This document shows, in pieces, positions 39,128 through 48,466 of a stretch of DNA of 64,000 bases (position 1 is its first letter; each line of letters opens with the position of its first letter). A program made the position numbers and the translations under genes. This DNA comes from Mycolicibacterium stellerae (GTDB lineage Bacteria; Actinomycetota; Actinomycetes; Mycobacteriales; Mycobacteriaceae), in assembly GCF_003719305.1 (NCBI RefSeq), contig NZ_RARC01000005.1, positions 213,167 to 277,166 on the forward strand, given 5' to 3'. The notes below the pieces were generated by a model that was not told where the DNA came from, did no database searches, and saw nothing but the letters and a program-made list of their open reading frames with translations.

Positions 39128-40063
39128 ATGACGCTTATCACCACCCCGTTCGGATTCAGGTCAACGGCGGCCGACGTCCTTGCGGGTATCGACCTGTCCG
39201 GCCGGCGCGCGATCATCACCGGTGCCACGTCCGGCATCGGGGTCGAGACCGCGCGCACTCTTGCGGCGGCAGGCGCAGACGTCGTCCTTGGTGTTCGCCG
39301 GCTTGACGCGGGGCGCCAGATCACCGCCCAGATCACCGAATCCACCGGAAACCCCAATGTCGAGGCTGCCACGCTCGATGTCGCCGATCTCGTTTCCGTC
39401 CGCGACTTCGCTGCCCGATACGGCCTAGCACCGGTGCACATGCTGATCAACAATGCCGGCATCATGGCGCTGCCCGAACTGTCGCGCACCGAGCAGGGCC
39501 GGGAGATGCAGTTCGCCACCAACTACCTCGGTCACTTCGCTCTCACGCTCGGTCTGCACCGGGCGCTCAGGGCCGCCGGTGGCGCTCGTGTTGTGTCGGT
39601 GAGTTCCAGTGGACATCTGTTGTCGCCGGTCGTATTCGACGACCTCGACTATCGTTTCCGACCCTACGACCCGTTGACGGCATACGGGCAATCCAAAACA
39701 GCTGACGTGCTACTGAGCGTTGGGGTGACCGAACGCTGGCGCCGAGACGGCATCGTCGCCAACGCACTCAATCCCGGCGCGATCGCCACCGGACTTCAGA
39801 AGCACACCGGGGGCCTGAGAACTCCCGTGCAGCACCGAAAGACGATAGAGCAGGGTGCTGCGACCTCAGTACTGCTGGCCGCGTCGCCACTGGTCGACGG
39901 TATCGGCGGCCGCTACTTCGAGGACTGCAACGAATCACCGATCGTCACACAGCGCCCCCAGGATTTCAGCGGCGGCGTCGCGCCCTACGCGCTGGACCAC
40001 GACAACGCCGCACGGCTATGGGACATCGGAGTTGGGCTCATCGACCCGCTGCTGAGCGGGTAG
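39128..40063 (+). CDS. Short-chain dehydrogenase/reductase
   Basis: 311-aa classical SDR of the retinol-dehydrogenase/WWOX-like branch: cofactor motif TGATSGIG, NNAGIM, the active-site Ser in VSVSSSGH and YGQSK (Tyr-x3-Lys), then NALNPGAIATGL. ATG 39128 is chosen; GTG 39110 in the same frame is possible. Starts 23 bases after the isochorismatase stop; last gene of the run. Substrate unknown. Confidence 0.9.
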   Translation: MTLITTPFGFRSTAADVLAGIDLSGRRAIITGATSGIGVETARTLAAAGADVVLGVRRLDAGRQITAQITESTGNPNVEAATLDVADLVSVRDFAARYGLAPVHMLINNAGIMALPELSRTEQGREMQFATNYLGHFALTLGLHRALRAAGGARVVSVSSSGHLLSPVVFDDLDYRFRPYDPLTAYGQSKTADVLLSVGVTERWRRDGIVANALNPGAIATGLQKHTGGLRTPVQHRKTIEQGAATSVLLAASPLVDGIGGRYFEDCNESPIVTQRPQDFSGGVAPYALDHDNAARLWDIGVGLIDPLLSG

Positions 40064-40067
40064 GGGA

Positions 40068-40505
40068 TCAGGAAAGCAGCGAGTCCGGTGTGTGCCAACG
40101 CAGGCCATCGAATCTGCCGAAATCGCTGTCGTAGGTGACGACGCTCGCGCGGTGCTCGATTGCGAGTGCGGCCAGGTGGGCGTCGTTGACAAGATTGCCG
40201 CCGGCTCCTACCGGCGACAGCAAGTCGGAGAACACGTCGGCGTGTCGGGCGGTCGGGTGGACGAGCGTCGCGCTCGGCGCCCCACACCAGTCTCGGATCT
40301 GAGCCATCGCGTCCTGTGCGCTGAGCGGAGACGGGAAGAGTCCGTGCTTTGTGGTGAGCCGAGCGAAGGCCAGTAGCGGCACCCATGCCAACCCGACGAT
40401 ATCGGCACCCGACAGGGCGCCGTCGAGCCAACGCCGGCTCGCGTCGTGGTGCTCACTGGCCGAGTTCACCGCATACAACAAGACATTGGCGTCGACGATC
40501 CTCAT
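40068..40505 (-). CDS. vapC: VapC-type PIN-domain toxin
   Basis: 145-aa PIN ribonuclease. N-terminal IVDANVLLYAVN (first metal Asp), the central Glu/Asp region, and C-terminal NLVNDAHLAALAIEHRASVVTYDSDFGRFDGL with the remaining acidic residues of the metal site. Its start overlaps the antitoxin stop by 4 bases (ATGA type). Expected to cleave RNA when the antitoxin is degraded. Its 3' end faces the SDR end with only 4 bases between. Confidence 0.92.
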   Translation of the reverse strand: MRIVDANVLLYAVNSASEHHDASRRWLDGALSGADIVGLAWVPLLAFARLTTKHGLFPSPLSAQDAMAQIRDWCGAPSATLVHPTARHADVFSDLLSPVGAGGNLVNDAHLAALAIEHRASVVTYDSDFGRFDGLRWHTPDSLLS

Positions 40506-40756
40506 GCTCCGCGCCGCTGACGGCGAACGAGCTCTTCGTCTTCGAGTTCGGCGGCCAGCTGCAGGGCGCGATCCAAACTCACCGACGGGACACCGAGATC
40601 GGCTGTGCGCGTTACGAATGTTGCTGGTGCGGGTCTGCGCGCTGCACCTTCGCGGATCGCGTCATTGAGGGCTTGCTTGAAGGACGTCCCCTTTTCGGCC
40701 ATCCGGCGCCTGACCACGGCGAGCGTGTCGTCGTCGAGTGTTACCGTCGTGCGCAT
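40502..40756 (-). CDS. vapB: VapB-type ribbon-helix-helix antitoxin
   Basis: 84 aa. The N-terminal RHH fold MRTTVTLDDDTLAVVRRRMAE (DNA-binding strand) is followed by KGTSFKQALNDAIREGA and a C-terminal toxin-neutralising tail ending in EDEELVRRQRRGA. It binds VapC and represses the operon at the site just upstream. Starts ~12 bases after the predicted transcription start. Confidence 0.92.
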   Translation of the reverse strand: MRTTVTLDDDTLAVVRRRMAEKGTSFKQALNDAIREGAARRPAPATFVTRTADLGVPSVSLDRALQLAAELEDEELVRRQRRGA

Positions 40757-40794
40757 GCTGACAGCATAGCATCAGAGTATATGACAGCATGCTA
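40754..40794 (-). promoter_or_regulatory. vapBC promoter and operator
   Basis: Minus-strand -10 TATACT (40781-40776). Around it are several AGCAT/ATGCT half-sites: the dyad ATGCT-GAC-AGCAT (40755-40767), AGCAT at 40768-40772, and the palindrome AGCATGCT at 40786-40793. TGACAGCAT occurs twice, 23 bases apart. This fits cooperative binding of VapB dimers over the -10 region. Confidence 0.65.
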
Positions 40795-40870
40795 TCAAAC
40801 TGCCATCGTCACGCATCGCCGCGATGGCGGTCTGGCGCACCTCGGCACCGACGGGCAAGCAGCAGCGATA

Positions 40871-41614
40871 ATGGGCCGGGTGGATGCGGAATTGTCTGTC
40901 GCAGTGGCGCAGCCACATATTGCCGCGGGCGCGGTGACCGCCAACGTCGATGCCCACGTCGCGCTGATTGATCAGTCCCACGCGCGTCTGGTGGTATTCC
41001 CGAAGCTGTCCCTGACTGGTTACCAGCTGGCTGCATCGCCGATCGATGTCGCCGGTGCCGTCATGGAACCGCTGACATCAATCTGCGCGGCAACGGGTTC
41101 CACCGCTTTGGTAGGCGCTCCCGTGGAGTCCAACGGACGCCACTACATCGCGACCGTGCTAGTCGACTCCACCGGTCCCAGCGTGGTCTACCGCAAGACC
41201 TACATCGGCGCAGGCGAGCAGGCACGGTTCTGGCCAGGACCGGGGCCGCAAGCGATCAACCTCAACGGGTGGCGTATCGGTCTGGGGATATGCCGCGACA
41301 CCGGCATCGACGAACACGTCAGTGGGACAGCACAACTCGGTGTGGACCTCTACGCTTGCGGTGTCGTTCATCACTACTGGGAACTTGCCGAGCAGCAACG
41401 CCGCGCACGCAACATCGCTGCGACCTGCCGTGCTCCGGTGGCGATGGCCAGCTTCGCAGGCCCGACCGGCGCAGGCTATGTCACCACCGCAGGCCACTCA
41501 GCGATCTGGTCAGCAGAATCGTCGCTGATCGCCCGGGCAGGCCTCGAGCCCTCTCAGATCGCCCGCGCCATACTCAAACGCAAACCCGCACAAGAGGTCC
41601 CCGACCAGGTTTAG
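40871..41614 (+). CDS. Carbon-nitrogen hydrolase (nitrilase) family, catalytic Glu replaced by Lys
   Basis: About 247 aa from ATG 40871 (start uncertain; ATG 40782 is in frame upstream). Nitrilase-fold landmarks: VVFPKLSLTGYQL, YRKTYIGAGEQARFWPG (catalytic Lys) and IGLGICRDTGIDEH (catalytic Cys). In the first motif the invariant catalytic Glu (FPELxLTGY) is Lys: codon AAG at 41003-41005, one base from GAG. The protein is probably inactive as an amidase or has changed function. Divergent from vapBC. Confidence 0.75.
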   Translation: MGRVDAELSVAVAQPHIAAGAVTANVDAHVALIDQSHARLVVFPKLSLTGYQLAASPIDVAGAVMEPLTSICAATGSTALVGAPVESNGRHYIATVLVDSTGPSVVYRKTYIGAGEQARFWPGPGPQAINLNGWRIGLGICRDTGIDEHVSGTAQLGVDLYACGVVHHYWELAEQQRRARNIAATCRAPVAMASFAGPTGAGYVTTAGHSAIWSAESSLIARAGLEPSQIARAILKRKPAQEVPDQV

Positions 41615-41627
41615 CGTTCGCGATCGC

Positions 41628-42371
41628 TCAGGATTGCGCTTGGGCTGTGGAGGACAGTGCGTTCGCGACGAAGACGGCGGCTTGGTCGGCCATTCCGTTG
41701 TCCTTGTACGAGCTGTGCGCCGAGCGGTCGAGGCCGCCGGGGAAGCACACCGGGTCGCCCTGCGCGCACATTTGAATCGTTTTGCCGGCGTAGAGATTTC
41801 CGACGGCGATCGGCGGTGCGTCATGGTCGACCAGATTCAGGAACCAGGGGTCCGGTGTGCCGAACAGGGCGACGGCCGCGATGTGAGAGGCGATCTTCTG
41901 CGGCATGGGGCCGGTAATGTCCGGGGGCAGGGTGAGGCCGGCCGGGATGCTGTCCGCGGTGGTGTAGGCCGCCACCGCGGCACCCTGCGAGTAGCCGCCA
42001 AGGACGATCTTGGTGTCGGGGCAGCTCGCCGCGATGGACTCGATCTCGTTGCTGGCGTCCGCAACTCCGCCCTCGGCGGCCTGGAAGTCCAGCGAGGCCG
42101 GGTAGTCCACCCCGTAGACGGCGACGGGTTGGGCCCCCAGCCGGGCGTTCAGGGCATCGATGAACGCCTGTCCGGTGGCGCCGACGCCCGGTGCTTCCCA
42201 CGTGCCCCTCGCGAACACCACCTCGACCCCCGGGCAGGATGCGTCCGACGCGGCAGCCGCCGGAGCAGCGCTTGCCAACGCGAGCGTCGCCCCGACGGGC
42301 AGAAGCGCGGCGGCCAGCCGGCGCATGGTCCGGGAATTGGCTGCGTTACGAGGTGCGGTGCTGTCGTTCAT
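41628..42371 (-). CDS. Secreted cutinase-like serine esterase
   Basis: 247 aa. A signal peptide with RR and an Ala-rich core ends near AAAA-SDA. The cutinase fold follows: CPGVEVVFARGTWEAPGVG, the nucleophile GGYSQGAAV, the Asp/Cys region CAQGDPVCFPGG and the catalytic His in SAHSSY. Four cysteines for two disulfides. Likely a mycobacterial cutinase-like (phospho)lipase/esterase. ATG 42371 with GGGG upstream is preferred over the longer open frame. Confidence 0.92.
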   Translation of the reverse strand: MNDSTAPRNAANSRTMRRLAAALLPVGATLALASAAPAAAASDASCPGVEVVFARGTWEAPGVGATGQAFIDALNARLGAQPVAVYGVDYPASLDFQAAEGGVADASNEIESIAASCPDTKIVLGGYSQGAAVAAYTTADSIPAGLTLPPDITGPMPQKIASHIAAVALFGTPDPWFLNLVDHDAPPIAVGNLYAGKTIQMCAQGDPVCFPGGLDRSAHSSYKDNGMADQAAVFVANALSSTAQAQS

Positions 42372-42529
42372 GGTCAAGTCCCCTTGGCTCGGTGTGGTAA
42401 TCGGCTTCAAGGACCATCGCATCGCCGTTGGCCGTCCCACATCGACGCCAACCGCCATCGGCGCTACCTGCTACCTGGAAGACTCCAGCGCACCGGCTGT
42501 GGGAGTACTGTGGCGGCCGCCGCAGCGAC

Positions 42530-43540
42530 TCAACTGCTCGAGACCGCCACCACGACCTTGTCACCATGACGTCCAGCGGCCGAGCCGAAGGCCTTGGCAG
42601 CCTCGATGAGGGGATGCCGTTCGGTGACCAACAGATCGAGGTCGACACCGGCGCCGGCCAGTGCGATCGCACGCGGGTACGTATCCTTCATTCGCCGCAC
42701 CATCGCAAACGTCAAGCCCTTGCGTCGCGCCGCGGCGGCCGGAAACGCCGATGCGTCCTCCGACGGGATGCCGGCGAGCGCCACTCGACCACCCGGCCGG
42801 ACCGCCGTCACGGCGGTGCCGATCCCGGCGTCGTTTCCGGCCAGCTCGATGACGACATCGACGCCGCGTCCTTCTGTGGCGTCGAGAACCCCGTCGGCCG
42901 CCTGCTCTGGCGACCACACCGCATGTGCTCCGCAGCGCGACGCGCTGGCCCGCCGGTGCGCGAGCGGCTCGGTCATGAAAACCCGCGACGCCCCCCTGCG
43001 AATCGCCACCTGCAGCGCGAGCAAGCCGATCGGCCCGGCCCCTACCACCAGCACGTCCGCCCCCGGCTGCATGTGACTGATGTCCACCGCGTGGATAGCC
43101 ACACCCAAAGGTTCGAGCAGCGCGCCCGCATCGTCGCTGAGCGCGTCGGGCAACGGATGCAACAGGTGATCCGGCCACAACAGGAACTCCTGAAGCGCCC
43201 CGTCGAGCGTCCCATGCCCGGCGAATTGGACTGTCGGGCAGAGGTTGTGATGGCCCACCCGACACATTTCGCACGCGCCGCACGCGATGGCCGGGTCGAC
43301 GGCGACGCGTTGACCCGCGTACGGGCCGGTGATCGCCTTCGCCGCGAACTCGTGTCCTGGCACGACGGGGTGTTCGATCCGGCTCTCGCCGATGCCACCG
43401 TCGGTGAACCAGTGCAGGTCGGAGCCGCAGATGCCCACCGAGGTCACCGCAAGCAGCGACCAACCGGGCGTCGCTGCGCCAGGGTCGGGTTCGGCTGCCA
43501 CCCGCAAGTCCCCGACCGCGTACAGGCGCGCGGCGAGCAT
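42530..43540 (-). CDS. Zinc-dependent polyol/sugar dehydrogenase
   Basis: 336-aa zinc alcohol dehydrogenase. Catalytic Cys/His (GICGSDLHW, VPGHEFA), structural zinc cysteines (CGACEMCRVGHHNLC), and NAD-binding VLVVGAGPIGLLALQ. Similar to L-idonate/sorbitol/arabinitol dehydrogenases. It lies 15 bases after araA on the same strand, so it is the last gene of the arabinose operon and may oxidise a polyol such as L-arabinitol. Confidence 0.9.
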   Translation of the reverse strand: MLAARLYAVGDLRVAAEPDPGAATPGWSLLAVTSVGICGSDLHWFTDGGIGESRIEHPVVPGHEFAAKAITGPYAGQRVAVDPAIACGACEMCRVGHHNLCPTVQFAGHGTLDGALQEFLLWPDHLLHPLPDALSDDAGALLEPLGVAIHAVDISHMQPGADVLVVGAGPIGLLALQVAIRRGASRVFMTEPLAHRRASASRCGAHAVWSPEQAADGVLDATEGRGVDVVIELAGNDAGIGTAVTAVRPGGRVALAGIPSEDASAFPAAAARRKGLTFAMVRRMKDTYPRAIALAGAGVDLDLLVTERHPLIEAAKAFGSAAGRHGDKVVVAVSSS

Positions 43541-43555
43541 CAGTTCAGCCCCCGA

Positions 43556-45067
43556 TCAGAGTCCCGCGGCGACATGGTGATACACGTCGTTCCACTTCAG
43601 CTCGTGCTGAAAACCGCGGACAGTGGTGGTCTCGTCGATGACCAGAAGCTCGGTGTCGGTCATCATGGCGAAGTCGTCGACGACCTCGGTGCCGATCGCC
43701 GTTGTCAGCACGGTGTGGTGCGGCGCACCTGCCATCAGCCACGCCTCGGTCGAGGTCGACCATGTCGGCATCGGCTCCCACACCGCACAGGCCACCGGCA
43801 GGTTCGGTAGTTCTGCTGACGGTTCGACGACGCGAACTTCGTTGGCCACCAACCGGAATCGACTGCCCATGTCGCTGATTCCGATGATGACCGCGTCGGC
43901 GGGCGCGGCGGTGAAGCGCAACCGCACGGGATCGTCTCGATCGCCGATCGACAGCGGGTGCACTTCCAGCGTCGGGGTGTCGGCAGCAATGCTCGGGCAG
44001 ACCTCGAGCATGTGCGCACCGAGGATGCGCTCGTGACCGGGGGTCAGGTCGTAGGTGTAATCCTCCATGAACGAGGTGCCGCCAGGCAGCCCCTCGGCCA
44101 TCACCTTCACGGTGCGCAACATCAGCGCCGTCTTCCAGTCGCCCTCGCCACCGAACCCGTAGCCGTCGGCCATCAACCTCTGCACAGCCAACCCCGGCAG
44201 TTGACGGAGTCCGCCGAGGTCTTCGAAGTTCGTGGTGAAGGCGTGAAATCCGCCATCCACCAGAAACTTTCGTAACCCGAGTTCGATTTGGGCGCCGTGC
44301 CGCAGTGAGGCGTGCCGGTTACCGCCTGGCAGAAGTTCGGGGTCGACGCGGTAGGTGTGCTCATATTCGCGGACCAGTTTGTCGATGTCTGCCTGCCGAA
44401 CCCGTTCGACAACCTCGACCAGATCGTTGACACCGTAACTGTCGACCGATGCGCCGAAATGTGCCTCCGCCTCCACCTTGTCCCCCTCGGTGACGGCGAC
44501 ACCACGCATGTTGTCCCCGAACCGCACGAGCTTGAGCGTGGACAACGCCGCGACACCCAGCGCTGCGCGCACCCACCACCCGATCCGCAGGCGTGTCCGC
44601 GGGTCGCTGATGTGTCCGGCGATCGTCTTGCGGGAGGTGGACAGTCGCGACTGGATATAGCCGAATTCGCGGTCACCGTGCGCAGCTTGATTGAGGTTCA
44701 TGAAGTTCATGTCGATGGAGTCCCATGGCAACTCGACACCGAACTGTGTATGCAGATGCAGCAGCGGCTTACTCAGCGATTTGAGCCCGCGAATCCACAT
44801 CTTGGCAGGCGAGAACGTGTGCATCCACGCGATCACGCCGATGCACTCGTCGGATGCGTTGGCTTCACTGAGCACCCGCGCGATCTGGTCGGAGTCGGTG
44901 ACCACCGGAAGCCAGCGCACCTCGACCGGGATCTCGGCGCTGCCGTCGAGCATCTCGGCGATCTGACGTGACTGGTCGGCGACCTGGTCCAGAATGTCGG
45001 GCCCATACATCGATTGGCTGCCCGTGATCAACCACACCTGGCTGGTTACAAGACGGGACGCGATCAT
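43556..45067 (-). CDS. araA: L-arabinose isomerase
   Basis: 503 aa; converts L-arabinose to L-ribulose. N-terminal [19 protein letters not shown] and [21 protein letters not shown] are diagnostic. Metal/catalytic regions [17 protein letters not shown] (Glu) and [10 protein letters not shown] (Glu), with HMLEVCPSI containing a conserved His; the length fits the family. Its start overlaps the araD stop by 4 bases. Confidence 0.97.
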   Translation of the reverse strand: MIASRLVTSQVWLITGSQSMYGPDILDQVADQSRQIAEMLDGSAEIPVEVRWLPVVTDSDQIARVLSEANASDECIGVIAWMHTFSPAKMWIRGLKSLSKPLLHLHTQFGVELPWDSIDMNFMNLNQAAHGDREFGYIQSRLSTSRKTIAGHISDPRTRLRIGWWVRAALGVAALSTLKLVRFGDNMRGVAVTEGDKVEAEAHFGASVDSYGVNDLVEVVERVRQADIDKLVREYEHTYRVDPELLPGGNRHASLRHGAQIELGLRKFLVDGGFHAFTTNFEDLGGLRQLPGLAVQRLMADGYGFGGEGDWKTALMLRTVKVMAEGLPGGTSFMEDYTYDLTPGHERILGAHMLEVCPSIAADTPTLEVHPLSIGDRDDPVRLRFTAAPADAVIIGISDMGSRFRLVANEVRVVEPSAELPNLPVACAVWEPMPTWSTSTEAWLMAGAPHHTVLTTAIGTEVVDDFAMMTDTELLVIDETTTVRGFQHELKWNDVYHHVAAGL

Positions 45068-45777
45068 CGCTGATTCTCCTGGAGGTCGTCGGCGTGCTGG
45101 CCGGTCTGGCCGTACACGTTCTGGTACCGGTCGAACAATGCGGCCACATCGGCCTCGTCGATGGTCGATGGGGAACCGAGTTGACGGCTGATGTGCACGG
45201 TGCGTGCCACGTCCTCGACCATCACCGCAGCTTTGACGGCGTCGCGCGCGGTGCGACCGATGGTGAACGGTCCGTGGTTGCGCATCAGCACCGCGCGAGA
45301 TCTGCTGTCCCGCAACGTCTCGACAATTCCGCGACCGATCGAGTCGTCGCCGATGAGAGCAAAGGGGCCCACCGGGATGTCACCACCGAACTCGTCGGCG
45401 ATCATCGTGAGCACGCAGGGGATAGGTTCGCCGCGGGCCGCCCACGCGGTGGCGTAGGTGGAGTGGGTGTGCACCACGCCCCCCACCTCGGGCATGTGCC
45501 GATACACGTAGGCGTGGGCGGCGGTATCCGAGGACGGAGCCAGCGCCCCGTCGACCAGGTTGCCGTACAGATCGCAGACCACCATGTCGTCCGCCCTCAT
45601 CGAGGCGTACTCGGCGCCCGAGGGCTTGATCACCATCAGGTCGCGGTCGGGCACCCTGGCCGACACGTTGCCTGCGGTCCAGATGACCAGCTCATAGTGG
45701 GTGAGCACAGCGTGCAGGTCGCAAACCTGTTGGCGCAGTTGTGCAACGACCTGGTTGATGTCGGAAGTGATCGTCAT
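45064..45777 (-). CDS. araD: L-ribulose-5-phosphate 4-epimerase
   Basis: 237-aa class II aldolase-fold enzyme. Substrate motif IKPSGAEY, zinc His pair in [13 protein letters not shown], and the third His in [13 protein letters not shown]. It makes D-xylulose 5-phosphate for the pentose phosphate pathway. Overlaps araB and araA by 4 bases each. Confidence 0.95.
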   Translation of the reverse strand: MTITSDINQVVAQLRQQVCDLHAVLTHYELVIWTAGNVSARVPDRDLMVIKPSGAEYASMRADDMVVCDLYGNLVDGALAPSSDTAAHAYVYRHMPEVGGVVHTHSTYATAWAARGEPIPCVLTMIADEFGGDIPVGPFALIGDDSIGRGIVETLRDSRSRAVLMRNHGPFTIGRTARDAVKAAVMVEDVARTVHISRQLGSPSTIDEADVAALFDRYQNVYGQTGQHADDLQENQR

Positions 45778-47441
45778 TGCGTTGCTCCAACCGGCTCGGG
45801 TGCTTCGATGCGCCGAAGCCGACGCATCATGTCGTTGCCACGGCCGAACCAGTCGTATGCCGCGACGTATTCGCGGTAGAGCCGGTCATAGGCGGCGACA
45901 TGGTGCGCAATCGGCAGGTAGGCGTTGCGGGTTCGGTTACCCATCTGTTTGGCCGCGGCGCGGACGTCGCTGAAGGCGCCCGCGGCGACCGCGGCATGAA
46001 TTGCCGAGCCCAACGCGGGGGCCTGGGTCGACGGCACGGTTGACAGCGGCAAACCCACGGCGTCGGCGTAGATCTGCATGAGGAGCCGGTTTTTCAGCAG
46101 GCCCCCCGCCACCACCAACTCGTCGACCTGGACACCGCTGCTGACAAACGTCTCGACGATCATCCGGGTGCCGAACGCGGTCGCCTCCAACAGCGCCCGG
46201 TACATATCGACACACGTGGTTTGCAGTGTCTGCCCGATCATGACGCCGGAGAGCTCGTGGTCGACCAGCACGGATCGGTTTCCGCTGTGCCAATCCAGTG
46301 CCACCAGGCCGTGTTGCCCCGGCTCCTGAGTGCTGGCCAACTCGGTGAGATGGTCGTGAAGCGAGATGCCGCGCCGTCGGGCCTCGACGTGATAGCGCTC
46401 GGGCACGCAGTTCTCGACGAACCAGCCGAAGATATCGCCGACACCTGATTGCCCGGCCTCATATCCCCAGCTGCCCTCGGAGATGCCGCCGTCGACCACC
46501 CCGCACATGCCGGGGACCTCCCGCAGCACAGTGGAATTCATCACGTGGCAGGTCGAGGTCCCCATAATCGCGACCAGGTGTCCCGGCTCCAGTGCGTCGG
46601 CCGCGGCCACGGTCACATGCGCGTCGACGTTACCCACCGCGATCGCGATCCCCTCGGGAAGACCGGTCCATTGGGCGGCCTGCGCCGTCAGCGATCCGGC
46701 ACGCGCGCCAAGCGCTCCGATCGGGGCGTCCAGCTTCTCGGTCACGAAGTCGGCGAATCCCGGCCGCACCTCGGTGAGAAATTCCCGCGACGGGTATCGG
46801 CCGTCTTGCCGGATGCCTTTGTACCCTGCGCTGCACGCGTTGCGGACGTAGGTGCCGCACAGCTGCCACACGATCCAGTCGGCGGCCTCCACAAAGTGAT
46901 CCATCGCCTGGTACACCTGCGGATCCTCGTCGAATATCTCGAGTGCCTTGGCGAATTCCCACTCGCTGGAGATCAGGCCGCCGTATCGCGGCAGCCATGG
47001 CTCACCGCGTTGGGCCGCAACGGCATTGATGCGGTCGGCTTGCGGTTGCGGTGAATGGTGCCGCCACAACTTGCCGTACGCGTGCGGATGGCTGCCGAAC
47101 TCGCCCAGCTGGCACAGCGGCGTCCCGTCCCGGCGCACCGGCACCATGGTGCAGGCGGTGAAGTCGGTACCGATTCCGATGATGTCGGCGGGATCGACGC
47201 CCGACTTCTCGACGGCCTCGGGAACGGCGGTGCGCAACACGTCCAGGTAATCCTCGGGCACCTGCAGCGCCCACTGCGGAGGAAGGCGCACGGTGCTGCC
47301 CGGCACCGAATCGGTGATGACGCCGTGCTCGTAGGCATGCTCGGCGCTGGCGAGCTGGTGCCCGTCGCTGACCCGCACCACCAGCGCGCGTCCGGACAGG
47401 GTGCCGAAATCAACTCCCACCGTGTACTTTTCGCTTGTCAT
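45774..47441 (-). CDS. araB: Ribulokinase
   Basis: 555-aa FGGY-family kinase phosphorylating L-ribulose. N-terminal ATP motif VGVDFGTLSGRALVV, central TGLPEGIAIAVGNVDAH and IMGTSTCHVM, C-terminal VVAGGLLKNRLLMQIYADAVG. The length fits bacterial AraB. Start overlaps the LacI regulator stop by 4 bases; next in order are araD and araA. Confidence 0.95.
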   Translation of the reverse strand: MTSEKYTVGVDFGTLSGRALVVRVSDGHQLASAEHAYEHGVITDSVPGSTVRLPPQWALQVPEDYLDVLRTAVPEAVEKSGVDPADIIGIGTDFTACTMVPVRRDGTPLCQLGEFGSHPHAYGKLWRHHSPQPQADRINAVAAQRGEPWLPRYGGLISSEWEFAKALEIFDEDPQVYQAMDHFVEAADWIVWQLCGTYVRNACSAGYKGIRQDGRYPSREFLTEVRPGFADFVTEKLDAPIGALGARAGSLTAQAAQWTGLPEGIAIAVGNVDAHVTVAAADALEPGHLVAIMGTSTCHVMNSTVLREVPGMCGVVDGGISEGSWGYEAGQSGVGDIFGWFVENCVPERYHVEARRRGISLHDHLTELASTQEPGQHGLVALDWHSGNRSVLVDHELSGVMIGQTLQTTCVDMYRALLEATAFGTRMIVETFVSSGVQVDELVVAGGLLKNRLLMQIYADAVGLPLSTVPSTQAPALGSAIHAAVAAGAFSDVRAAAKQMGNRTRNAYLPIAHHVAAYDRLYREYVAAYDWFGRGNDMMRRLRRIEAPEPVGATQ

Positions 47442-48466
47442 CGGGTCTCCTCGTGCGGTGCCGTGCTGTCACGGACGATGAGTTCGGGGGCCAGCAGCGG
47501 CACATCGGTGGTCAACCCGCCCAGGGTGGCGGTGACGAGATCGATGGCCTTGCGGCCGACCGCCTGGAAGTCCTGCCGGACGGTGGTGAGCGCGGGGTTG
47601 AGGTAGCCGGCCTCGGGGATGTCGTCGAATCCCACCACGCTGATGTCGTCGGGGACGGCAAGGCCTGCTTCGGCGAATGCGTGCAGCACGCCGATGGCCA
47701 TCTGGTCGTTGGCCACGAACACCGCGGACGCTTCACCGCGGCGGGCCAGCTCGCGGCCGATCTCGTACCCGCGCGCAGGGGTCCAGTCCCCCTCCCAGTG
47801 CTCCCGGGGGTGAAGGCCCGCGGCCCGCATCGCCTGCTCGTAGCCGGTGCGACGACCTTTGGCCTCGGTAAAGCTCATCGGACCCGAGACATGGTCTACG
47901 GCGTGATGCCCGAGATCGATCAGGTGCTGGGTGGCCTGACGGGCGCCGTCGATCTGGTCGACGCCGACGCTGAGGCCGCGTCCGGACAGATCCCCCTCGA
48001 CCACGATCAGCGGCAGGCCGGCATCGGCGGAATGCACAACGGCCAGGGCATCCTCTTGGGCGGCGATCATCACGACCGCCTCCACCGATTGGCGCGCAAG
48101 GTGTTCCAGGGCGTCGCGCAGTTCCTCCTCGGTCACCTCTGCCAGCGGCACCAGGCTGGAGAAGTAACCCGCGGCCCTTGCGGCCTCCTGCACCGACCGC
48201 TGGATACTCGACGGGCCGTACAGTCCGCTGCTGGTGCCGACTATCCCGATGATTCCCGACCGCCGTGTCACCAGCGCTCGCGCCGCCGTGTTGGGCCGGT
48301 AGCCGAGTTCCGCGATGGCACGCTCGACCCGGGCCTTGGTGGCGGGACGAATACTCGCCGAGCCGTTGATCACCCGCGAAACGGTCTGGTGGCTCACGCC
48401 GGCCAGCCGCGCCACGTCGGCCATCACCGGCTTCGGCGTCATCGGCTGTAGGGGATGGCTGCTCAT
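47438..48466 (-). CDS. LacI family repressor of the arabinose/galactose region
   Basis: 342 aa. N-terminal LacI HTH (MADVARLAGVSHQTVSRVINGSASIRPATKARVERAIAELGY) and a periplasmic-binding-like effector domain. It lies inside the furanose-transport/arabinose operon, overlapping both neighbours by 4 bases. The three TGTTAVCGCTCACA operators at 53281-53394 are of LacI type and are its likely targets. Effector probably L-arabinose, galactose or a phosphate derivative. Confidence 0.92.
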   Translation of the reverse strand: MSSHPLQPMTPKPVMADVARLAGVSHQTVSRVINGSASIRPATKARVERAIAELGYRPNTAARALVTRRSGIIGIVGTSSGLYGPSSIQRSVQEAARAAGYFSSLVPLAEVTEEELRDALEHLARQSVEAVVMIAAQEDALAVVHSADAGLPLIVVEGDLSGRGLSVGVDQIDGARQATQHLIDLGHHAVDHVSGPMSFTEAKGRRTGYEQAMRAAGLHPREHWEGDWTPARGYEIGRELARRGEASAVFVANDQMAIGVLHAFAEAGLAVPDDISVVGFDDIPEAGYLNPALTTVRQDFQAVGRKAIDLVTATLGGLTTDVPLLAPELIVRDSTAPHEETR

